Of a stretch of DNA of 29,906 bases, positions 21,624-29,906 are shown piece after piece (the first letter of the stretch is position 1; each line of letters starts with the position of its first letter). The stretch is from contig JAHBMJ010001491.1 of NCBI GenBank assembly GCA_018398765.1, positions 1 through 29,906 on the forward strand, given 5' to 3'. This DNA is from Chromera velia (lineage: Eukaryota > Sar > Chromeraceae). The notes beneath the pieces were generated by a model. It made no database searches and was not told the DNA's origin. It saw nothing but the letters and a program-made list of their open reading frames with translations. Position numbers and translations under genes: made by a program.

Positions 21624-24600
21624 TTACTCGATTGCAGGAGCATCAAGAAGGGGACCTTTCGGGAACCCCTTGATGGTGAAGTCCAACACATGCGTCTTGT
21701 TCCGGTGTCGGTCTGAGGGGGGCACGTGTTCTTCACAAGGCCATGCCACGTCGCAGGTGGCGGAGAAAACCTGGAAAGAAAGAGAAGTAAGTGAGCGCAG
21801 GCAGAGATACCGAACCAACTTCTTTGCGTCGAGTGGCTAACCTCTTTCATGACGCGAGAATAGGAGGAGAAGTCCACCGGTCCTGTACACTGCGTTGTGT
21901 TCTTCTTCCCTTCCTGCAAGGCAGAGAGGACGCATCTCTCAGAGAACAATTTGAATTGCCGCGGGAAGGCGAAGCCGGGATCTTCGGGGTACCTGTTCTC
22001 GTTTGAGGACGTTCAGTGTGCTTTCGGGATCGCTGCATCTGCCGTCTGTAGTCTGCAGAGGGATATAGACGAATCCGCTTGACGTCTGCAGACCCTCGGG
22101 ATGGGTGTCAAGGACAGGGCCCTTTCTTCAGTAATACCTTCATCCATCCGATAGGGCAGAGCTCCTCATAGTCCACGGGGCACTCGCCTGGACACAGGAA
22201 GGGCGCGTGGCACCTAAAGGACAGAGAAGTGTTGGCAATTCAATCCAGATTACATCAGACCCAATGGGCTTTCGACAGGCCCTCTCACCTTCGGGCGAAG
22301 TCCGCTTTTTCTGCCGCATCCTCGAGGTCAAAGTCAATGGACTTCGAGCAGGCGAAGGGGGGCACGTAATCTGCAATTCGATTGCATGATTGATTCAAGC
22401 ACTCAAAAGACAAAGCAAAAATAGTGCCGCTGAAAAGAGCTGCCAACACACCCTCTGGGGCCACACAGAACCCAGAGTCGCTCATTTCCTCCCGCCAGTT
22501 CTTCGGGCAAGACTGGCCATAATCCGCCGTGTCGATATCACACTTGTCGGCTGCGCACGGCCAGACGACGGCACACTTTCCAGCAAACTCCTGCATGGTA
22601 GACAAAGCAACCAGATTACACCGTCAAAAAAACAACGGAGGTTGCACAATCCCGCCGTCAATGCTTTTCCGCCCCAACCTGTTTCGTCTGCGTGGTCGCG
22701 AAGGCCAATTCAGGCACCGGCTCAAAGCATTGCCCGTTGTAATCTCGCGGGTGATGACATGTGTTCCCTCGGAAGACCCATCCGGCCGGGCAGGCTTTGC
22801 TCCAATCAATGGTGCACTCTTTGGTCTTGCAGGGCCACTGTACTGCAGAAGGCGGAATGCTCTTTCTCTGCGTTGAAGTCTCCAGCGGCTCTCTGACAGA
22901 ATTTTTTCTTGCTTCGCTGACCTGAGCAAGCGGAGGAAAACTCTTCCTTAGCTTTCTCAGAGTAGGTCTCAAAGTTGTGCGGCTGCAGGAAATTGACACG
23001 ATTGCATGACGTCATTGCCCTTGCAGGACGGTAGCATAGGGTTGAACAGGTGGAAAGGCAGACCTGCTGGCAGCGACCGTCATACGAAGGTGGTGGGGCA
23101 CAGAGTCCATTGGGCTGTTCAGTCCATCCAGCAGGGCACAGTGCATCGTAGTCCCTTCCCCCATGGTCTTCGCATTTGTCTCCAATGCAGGGATACTTGA
23201 ACTGCAACGAAGCAAGATGAACAGTGAACAAATCGGAGACCTTGCCGTCGGCTTATCGCAAGACTGGAACAAATCGCTGCTGACTTCGCACAGCTCGGAC
23301 TGCTGAGATTTCTCCTTTGCATCAAGGAGCCCGAGCGGCATGCGGATTGAGCACGGGCCCGCATAGTTTGCTGGCGCTTCACAGTACGGTCCCGACAAAG
23401 AGTCCCACTTCAGCGGACATTTGTAGCTGAAATCTCTGGTGCAATGAAGGTCCGGTTTGGGAAGAAGCGCCAAAAGTGCCGCTGCCGCCAAGAGACCGAG
23501 CAAGCTTGCCGGCAGCAAGCCACCCACTTTGGGGATGCGGACAGCGGAGAGAAATCCCAACAGACTTCCCAACATGAACCTGGCTGCGGCCTTTGCAAAG
23601 CTGAACAGCTTGGCGACGATCATTCCCATCACTGCAGCGAGGAGCGTTCCCAAGAACTTCATGGAATCCATGAAAAAGGCTGGGATATCCAAGCCCTGCT
23701 TGCAAAGAACAAAAGCAATGGAACGGCGTTTGCGGTGGTACGTCCGACTGAGAGGCGTTTTCTGGGCAAGCTCCAATTGACCTTGACGAGCTGCGCAAGC
23801 GCCGAAGCTGCCTTCACCATCCCCCCGAGGGCCGCTTTTCCCACCCTGCCGACTGCTTTCACCGCGGCCAACAGGTGCTTGCCGACATTCGGGATTCGAA
23901 GTGTGGGCAGTCGCAAACTGGCGATGTTGAAGACGGCAAGCTGCGATTTGGAAAAGCATTTCCCTTCTTATGCACAAAGAATGCACAGTGCATTTGAGAA
24001 CCACGAGAGAGATTTGCCGACCCTCATCATTTCGAAGATGTTTGGAATCTTCAAGGAAACCAGCAGCTTCAGAAGATTCGGAAATCTCAAGTCGAACTGA
24101 GGAATGTTCAACATGAGGAAGTTCAGGAAGTCGAAGAGAAAGTCTGGTCTCGGAACTGCAGATGAAAAGAAGCACAACGATTTCACGATCGCTTCTCTGT
24201 CCAGGGTGCACACGCAGGGACTCAAATCTCGTTTTCAATTTGTCACATCGCTCACATGCTGGTAGGTCGATCCTGAAGAATCCAAATTCAGCGAGGAAGT
24301 CCACCAATTTGACCCTCAAAGGCAAGACCAGCTGGGTGAGAAGCAGATGAACCAGCGCCCCAATGAGGAGGGCGACCACTGCTGCCTTGGCAACGCGGCT
24401 CGCGACTCCCACGAATTTGACATATTTTCCGTCGCGAAGTTTCCGTTTCAGGGCCTGTGGATCCTTGTACGGTGTGTGTCTGATCTTGCCTTCCGTAATT
24501 AACGGGGAAGGTCCACGACTCTCGCCGGCTTGGATGAACGAGTCTTGAAGCTCCAACGGCAGAGTTGGGGGATTCGCAAGTGCCGTGGTTTTGAGCGAGT

Positions 24601-24760
24601 GAAGGCCAGCTGCAGCATTGCATGTTGAAGCTGTCTATTCTCTCGTTCACCCGCAATGGCGAAGAAGGCAGGACAGGGAGCTGAAAGTTCACGTACCATG
24701 TCGCCAGGCTGATGCTGTGGCGACCAGGGTCGCCACTAGCAAGCCGAGGCCTAGCCTCAT
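21624..24760 (-). CDS. CPW-WPC domain protein, secreted or membrane, five cysteine modules
   Basis: Fourteen exons, read from high to low: 24760-24697, 24609-24256, 24155-24002 (or 23987), 23917-23782, 23695-23285, 23201-23064, 22982-22922, 22842-22679, 22590-22452, 22370-22289, 22213-22138, 22085-21993, 21913-21842 and 21770-21624. All junction phases agree, giving about 696 residues. The start begins a clean signal peptide (MRLGLGLLVATLVATASA). A strong membrane helix lies near residues 94-119. Residues 130-320 hold hydrophobic segments separated by recurring I-P or L-P turns (IDLPAF, LNIPQF, LKIPNI, LRIPNV, LDIPAF, VRIPKV). Residues 321-660 hold five modules of the CPW-WPC type: CP-x2-W, C-x-[AH]P-x2-Y-x-G-x-C, then C-x3-[WFY]-[PL]-C. 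The closing motifs are YPC, WPC, WPC, FLC and WPC. In Plasmodium the family sits on zygote and ookinete surfaces; here a cell-surface role is inferred. Module 5 lacks the central Cys (VYIPL). Introns are mostly about 50-100 nt. Confidence 0.93.
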
Positions 24761-25095
24761 TGGAGCAAAAGCTCAGTCTGACAACAGAATCGAATCTCAG
24801 GTTTCTGCGGGGATGCTAAACATCGCGTTGTGGACGGCTGCAGGAAGGTGTGGACGGCTGCTCACCGCTGCCAGCTTTGAATCGTTCCGAGGGCCAAGGC
24901 TGCAGGCAAAGTTCGAGTTCGGGCAACGCGGCCCCATGCAGTTCGAAGCTCGCTGCTCAAATCTGAGCCAAAATGTTGCACGTCAGGGTGTACGAAGATT
25001 CTAAATGGTTGGGAGTGGCTGTATATTGAATCGATTAAGAAAAGAACCTTCGAACGAAGATGCACCTGTTGTATTATGCATGTTGCACAGATCTC

Positions 25096-25127
25096 TGTAC
25101 GTGTTGCAACACAATGCAACACGTACA
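25096..25127. promoter_or_regulatory. Perfect 13-bp inverted repeat in the divergent spacer
   Basis: TGTACGTGTTGCA (25096-25108) and TGCAACACGTACA (25115-25127) are exact reverse complements around a 6-nt spacer. It could be a dimeric factor site, a hairpin or a small repeat remnant. Confidence 0.6.
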
Positions 25128-25177
25128 ACCGGGCCATTATAACGTACCGTTAGTCCTTTCAATGCATGCGTGGCCTC

Positions 25178-25195
25178 TATATTAATATTAATATA
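25178..25195. repeat. 18-bp AT palindrome
   Basis: TATATTAATATTAATATA is self-complementary. AT palindromes this long can arise by chance in AT-rich spacer. Confidence 0.6.
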
Positions 25196-25234
25196 CCGCG
25201 ATACGCTGATCGAATGAACGAGTGCATGCCCTTC

Positions 25235-25273
25235 ATGGCCCCGGGGTCTGAATTAAGAACTTTCCGGGGCCAT
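25235..25273. repeat. Hairpin made of the GGCCCCGG repeat motif
   Basis: ATGGCCCCGG (25235-25244) and CCGGGGCCAT (25264-25273) are exact reverse complements. The reverse strand reads GGCCCCGGAAAG, the motif repeated around 14,300-14,700, 15,636 and 19,594, so this is a solo copy within the promoter spacer. Confidence 0.7.
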
Positions 25274-25578
25274 TTTTTGTATGGTATATATATATGATTT
25301 TTTTATTTTTGATTTAAAAAAAAAAAACATCTGCATGATTCTGCATGCATGTATATACGTATCGATTGAAGGTATATAGATTGCCCATACAATTTCGAAA
25401 AAAACGAAGTTCATTGAAATATGGACAAGTCAAATTCGCACTCTCTGAGCTTCGCTTCAGAGAGCTCGAGTCAATGACTCCTTGTCTCGCGGTCAACTTG
25501 TTTGTGTCTGTCGGTTCTGTTGTATACTACTCGTCGTTTCTCTTCCGTTGAAATCAGCTGATCTTGAGCAACACTGCA

Positions 25579-26488
25579 ATGACTCGGACGGCCGTCTTGC
25601 TCTTCTTCGTTTTTGTCTCTGGCGCTGTGGCAGCGACTAGAGACTACTTGGCAGAGTGCATCGCATCGGGAGAGCTTACTTCTCCCTCTGATCTTGCCCG
25701 GGGCATCCGTATTGGCCAAGCAGTTGCATTCTTCTTCGTCGGGTAACTCGCTGCGTCCTCGTAGGGATTCACCGGCCCATTGATGTATGCATGTGAATTC
25801 ATTTGTGGTGACTGTTTACATACTTGTCTGCAGGCTCTTCTATTGGACGCGGTTTCCCGACCCCCACGTGAAAGATGAAAGACTGGCGGTCTTCAGTCTT
25901 TGCACCAGCCTCAACGGCTACATCATGTTATTCTCTGCTTTCGTGAACCTCGTTCAACTCTCCCAAGCAGACGACGTCGTTTTCGACAATTGTTTTGTGA
26001 ACGACATTGCCAAGTGAGTGGCTTTATTTCCTGCTCATGTCCCTTGAAAAACATACCCTGCCGAATGAAGCTGTGAATGTGTGCTGTCTTTCTGGTGAAA
26101 TGCAGATACGTCCAGTTCGCAATCACTTGTCCGCTCCTTTCCTGGCAAGTGTCCCTTCTTGCGCGATCCAAGAGACAACGTCAGGTTGAGACAGTCCTCA
26201 ACACGTTCCTCATGCTGGTCATGGGGGTCTGGACCAACTCAACCCCAGAGTTCCAGCTCAGAATGATGGGCTTTGGGCTCACGTTCTTCTTCTTTATACT
26301 ACTGATGATCAACCTCGACTGGGCCATTCGAGAAACCACCGACAATCGAGAATCGTTTTTCAAAGGTATGTGTGCAAGGCCCTTTAGCGGATTATGATCT
26401 CTGAACGAGCATGCCCAAGGCCTGTTTTCCTCCTTTTTTTCTCTCTTTTCGGCTACCCTGTATCCACCCCCTCCTCCCCCTCCCGCAC

Positions 26489-26528
<40 letters not shown>

Positions 26529-27456
26529 AGAGAAAGAGAAAGAGAAAAGACAAAGAGAAAGAGAGAGGGAGGGAGGGGGAGAGGGAGAAAGGGAGAGAGG
26601 GAGAGAGGGAGAGAGGGAGAGAGGGAGAGAGGGAGAGAGGGAGAGAGGGAGAGAGGGAGAGAGGGAGAGAGGTGGTCAGAGGGTAGCACGCATCCGAAAA
26701 AAAAGACTGTCTCACACATGTACGCAAACTCTCAGTGACACTGCTTCACACACACGTACTCACGGCCAATTCCTCCCTTATTCTGTCTTTGCAGGCACCT
26801 CCCATTTACGGTACATTTGCCTCACAGTGGGCATCACGTGGGTCACATTCCCTGTCACATGGCTCCTGGGCCCAGTCGGGATTCGAGCGATTCCCGCTGC
26901 AGCCGAAACGGTGGTGATCACGGTAATGGACCTGACGTCCAAAATTGCATTCTCTGCCTACGTCTACTACGTCCGCTTCAAGTGGTCGGCTGCGCTGAAA
27001 CAAGAGGCACAGGAACAGGAAGAGGCGGAGAAGGAAGGGAAAGCAGACGAATTCAAAAGACATCGCAAGCGCAAGATGTCCTTTGTGACGGGAAACCAAT
27101 TGGCAGAAATGAAGCAGTTGTCGAACCTCGAGGAAGGGGGGGGTGCTACCACCAGAACCGCCGTAGGCAAAAGTCCGTCAAGGACTGCTCTCTCTCCCTC
27201 CATGCGAGCAGCCCCTACTTACCCCGCCCAATTCGAGCAAGCACCAAACCAGACTTCAGCCCCACCCATTGTCATTGCAAACTGCTTTGACGTCAACGCC
27301 CTCGGACAGCTGCTCCAGGGCCAGACCCCCGCTGTCTTCAATGGAGGTGGGGCTGGGGCTGGTGCCACAGCGTCTCCCCAGAACCTGATGGCCACGGTCA
27401 ACCGAGACTACTACCCCGCTGAGGTGCCAGACGAGGGCGAGGCATTCCGCCCGTGA
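25579..27456 (+). CDS. Microbial (type 1) rhodopsin, channelrhodopsin-like
   Basis: Four exons with agreeing phases, 25579-25742, 25834-26013, 26106-26365 and 26795-27456, give 421 residues. The ATG opens a signal peptide (1-18). Seven helices follow near 43-62, 72-97, 115-134, 142-160, 166-188, 205-227 and 236-260. Lys251 in DLTSK fits the retinal Schiff-base lysine, with Asp247 as the Asp212 equivalent (bacteriorhodopsin numbering). Helix 6 has W-x2-FP-x2-W-LLGP-x-G. In helix 3 (KYVQFAITCPLLSWQV) the positions of Arg82, Asp85, Thr89 and Asp96 are Lys115, Gln118, Thr122 and Gln129. The T-C-P triplet, LGP-x-G and DL-x-SK match channelrhodopsins better than pumps, but helix 2 lacks their glutamate ladder, and the partner of the gating Cys appears to be Thr148, not Asp. 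A hydrophilic tail of about 160 residues begins with a charged helix. Loss of both carboxylates argues against an outward proton pump; a light-gated (perhaps anion) channel or sensor is inferred. Confidence 0.93.
26491..26672. repeat. (GA)n / (GGGAGA)n purine satellite in rhodopsin intron 3
   Basis: GA units grade into AAAGAG and then GGGAGA units, inside intron 26366-26794. It is purine-rich on the coding strand, opposite in polarity to the intronic satellites of the large upstream gene. Confidence 0.95.
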
Positions 27457-28960
27457 CACAAATTGAAAGAGTGGGAGAAAATGCAGTACACGGTTTCTTT
27501 CTTTCGAAGTAAGGGAAGGGAGAGTGCAGGGGAGGAAGGGGTATTGGAGAAACACCGGGTACGGGTAGGGGGTGGCCGGGAGGCTTTCACGCTTACGTAG
27601 CTGCATGCATGCGGGGGAAGTGAACTCGACTACATGCATGATGGAGTTGGCCATCAGAAATCAGGCACTTTGGAGGCAAAAAGCAAAAGACCCGCAGCAC
27701 ACAAAGTAAGGAAGCGTATAGCTCAATCAGAAGCGTGGCTGAGCAATCTGTTGTACGTTTTCTGTTCTTCCACATTTGAAATATTTATTTTCTGTTTTCG
27801 AAGAGAGGAGGGGATGGAAGGCAGGGGCCAGTCACTTTAATCAAATCAATTTTCCCCGCTCGGTACATTTTGAGTTTTGTCTCCACAGCAGGTTGGACCG
27901 GTCCCTTCTCAAAGACGTTCGTTGAGAACCTGAATCGCGCCCATGCAATTAAACGTTCGACACGGAATCAGACTCCTTCGTTGTACTTTTGTAGTTGGCA
28001 TGATTCCCTCCCTTTCGCCTTGTGTCTTCTCGGAAGAAAGGATCTTTTGAGGTCTGAAGTTCCTCAAGGGGTGGAGAAGAAGAGAGATGGGAGAGGAAGA
28101 GGAAACAAAATTCTTGACAGGCAGCATCCAGATCGTCAGCCAGAAAGTCTCAGCTTCGATCAGTCAACCATCTGTCCTTTTACATGCCCCGACTGTTTGC
28201 GTGACACTTTAAGACAAAACTCTTTCACCCTTGCACGGCAGCTTTGCACTGCAAATTCAGTTGTGATAAATGTTTCAATGGAAAGGCATGATTGACAAAG
28301 AGCGCTGGACTCAGTTAGAGTCCTCGCAATGGATCGTCAAATTTCTCGCAGTTTCACACGAACAATACGGGGCACTGGCACGCTATTCATCATATTGCAA
28401 ACACAAAAAATCATCAATTTATGACCCAGACATTTATGTACATTTATGCAATACCATTAAAAGACTCTTTGTCATTATTTTTTTTTCTCATAAAATTTAA
28501 TGTTACTTTTTTTAAAATTTTCTGTACCACTATATGCCATTGTGGTATTAATTCAATCAATACTAGTAGGATCACCTACCATAGTAAAACTATACTTTTG
28601 TTTTAAAAAAATTAAAAACTTTATGTAGATTAATGTACATGGTCATAATTCATCACAGTTCCTATTATTAATGTTCAGTCTTTTCACACAGCCCATTAGT
28701 CTCTCTGCAAATTCTTTTTTTTTTTGGATTATATAAAAAAAAAAATCTAGTAAAATTTTAATGTATGCATAGTTTTTTTATCTGTGTTTAAAAAATTGGA
28801 CGTATGCAAGCGCGGGAATAACTGCAGAAAGTACAAAAAGTGTAAAATTTAGTGAAATTCATTTTTCTTCTCATACTTAAACATATAAGTGTTTCCTAAA
28901 CTTTCTGATACTTCATAGGCTTTTTTTTATGAGATGCATGTGCTCTTTTACGCATAGCAG
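27457..28960. other. Spacer 3' of the rhodopsin gene, no supported gene
   Basis: 27,457-28,300 is GC-balanced with a 141-codon frame (27,870-28,295) that has no motif or splice context. 28,300-28,960 is AT-rich with homopolymer T and A runs. The rhodopsin 3' UTR presumably occupies the first part. Confidence 0.6.
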
Positions 28961-29745
28961 TCCTCGGAGGGCGGGTATATAACGTACTATAACGCTTAAA
29001 CAAATCACCCTCCAAATTTTGGTATACTTTCTGTTGGCCACAGGTTTTGGGGCACTCACCCATAAAAGTTGATGATTAATGCCGTGTCCCCGTATATGAG
29101 GGGCGGATCTAGCGTAGTCTGTCAAAAAGTTCCGGTTCGTCCTGATAGTTCTGAATCTAGGAGTACAAAAGGTGAGTGTATCACGCGACTTAATTTGCTC
29201 ATCATCACAGCATGGTAAGTACCCCCTGCTACGCTTTCCGCGGGGGCATAAATAACGTGATACACACAACCAGTTGGGTGAGTGCCTCGGGGGGCATCAG
29301 TGGTTTGAATTAAGATCCCGTGCGTGTCTTGACCGTGCATGTTTATGCAAGTACGCACTGTCTCAAGGCCCCCAAGCCGGGCTGAGCTGCCCTCCGAGGC
29401 AAAATGTATATAAGCCCTGGCCCTTGAATTGTGACCATTCAACCACCCTTTGCATCGACTGATCTATATGGATAAATCTGTATGGTTTTCTTTTTCATTT
29501 TTCAATTCTTTTTTTTTTTTGTAAAAAAAAAATGGCCAGCTCCTGGTGGGGCCCTATCTGAAAGCGGTGTAAGCGCTCTCATCGCGCGCGTGCGCGTCGA
29601 CGACAGATGTGCGACAATGGCGCAAAATTTAAGAGCAAAGGGTGATATGGTGTTTGTCTGTGTACGAGTTGGTGGGTGTCGGTAGGTGTTTGTCTATAGG
29701 TACGTTAGGGTGGTATACGCCCATTTAGTCACAATTCAAGGGCTA
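28961..29745. repeat. Block of nested inverted repeats
   Basis: Arm pairs are arranged concentrically: CCTCGGAGGGC (near 28,962) with GCCCTCCGAGG (near 29,389); GGCACTCACCCA (near 29,051) with TGGGTGAGTGCC (near 29,275); TGTATCACG (near 29,177) with CGTGATACA (near 29,256). A further pair, CCCTTGAATTGTGAC (near 29,420) and GTCACAATTCAAGGG (near 29,728), flanks the right side. A TATATAA word follows the outer arms on both sides. No transposase is seen; two - strand frames (28,913-29,269 and 29,122-29,442) are unrecognised. It may be a foldback element or a decayed transposon. Confidence 0.5.
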
Positions 29746-29906
29746 GGACATCATGAGCTGTGTGACTTTGATTTCTTTTTTCTCTTAAATAAACGTCTTT
29801 ACCATCTCTGCCATCTTTGTAGATTACTTGAAGCGACTGGCTCTCTCTCTGGGTAGCGTTTCTCGGAAAGTTGGTCTTCTTCGATTTGGACCCTTTTTTG
29901 CCCCCC
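29746..29906. other. Window end, nothing identified
   Basis: Short AT-rich and CT-containing sequence with no frame or motif that can be interpreted. Confidence 0.6.

Larger units (their letters stand above)
24761..25578. promoter_or_regulatory. 818-bp spacer between divergent CPW-WPC and rhodopsin genes
   Basis: Both genes start outward from this spacer, so both promoters must lie here or in the untranslated leaders. It contains three perfect palindromic elements (25096-25127, 25178-25195 and 25235-25273) and TATA-rich stretches near 25,284-25,296. No further gene is apparent. Promoter function is inferred from position only. Confidence 0.6.

Noticed and set aside
23202-23246. A GC-AG intron between exons 5 and 6 of the CPW-WPC gene
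   Set aside because: A normal GT donor at 23,284 gives the same phase, an intron length like its neighbours (83 nt) and the expected cysteine spacing.
23012-24556. Uninterrupted 514-codon - strand frame as a single-exon gene
   Set aside because: It reads through introns 2, 3, 4 and 5; the spliced model restores the signal peptide and canonical C-x3-YPC closing of module 1.
27870-28295. 141-codon + strand frame after the rhodopsin gene
   Set aside because: Ordinary composition but no recognisable domain, no initiating ATG context and no splice partners.
29122-29442. 106-codon - strand frame
   Set aside because: It lies within the nested inverted repeats, overlaps another frame on the same strand and has no known motif.

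Overview
This is nuclear DNA from an intron-rich protist, most likely a chromerid alga (photosynthetic relative of the Apicomplexa) such as Chromera velia. The organism call is inference. It rests on a gene with five CPW-WPC cysteine modules, a family known from apicomplexans and their algal relatives; on many phase-consistent GT-AG introns, about 50-100 nt in the CPW-WPC gene; and on GC-balanced genes set in AT-rich, repeat-laden spacers. I see no bacterial operons, no organelle genes and no convincing tRNA or rRNA.

Layout. 1-5,765: simple repeats plus a few possible upstream exons, not assembled. 5,766-12,741 (+): ten exons with matching phases, forming the 3' part of a gene that encodes at least 1,204 residues. 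The protein alternates long Ser/Glu/Lys/Gly-rich low-complexity stretches with short hydrophobic strand-like blocks; its family is not recognised. Its introns are packed with pyrimidine-rich microsatellites. 12,742-21,623: a gene-poor repeat zone with AT-rich DNA, an 823-bp terminal-inverted-repeat element that split one copy of a GC-rich repeat (an uninterrupted copy lies at 19,483-19,925), a roughly 200-bp MITE-like element, GGCCCCGGAAAGC motifs, and a frameshifted fragment resembling an OTU-type cysteine protease. 21,624-24,760 (-): a complete 14-exon gene for a secreted or membrane CPW-WPC protein of about 696 residues. 25,579-27,456 (+): a complete 4-exon gene for a 421-residue microbial (type 1) rhodopsin with channelrhodopsin-like signatures and an unusual Q-T-Q third-helix motif. 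27,457-29,906: AT-rich spacer, then a block of nested inverted repeats.

The two complete genes are divergent and share an 818-bp spacer that contains three perfect palindromic elements. Both products carry N-terminal signal sequences and should enter the secretory pathway. That makes a shared promoter for two surface proteins, one a predicted light-gated membrane protein, a testable idea rather than an established fact.
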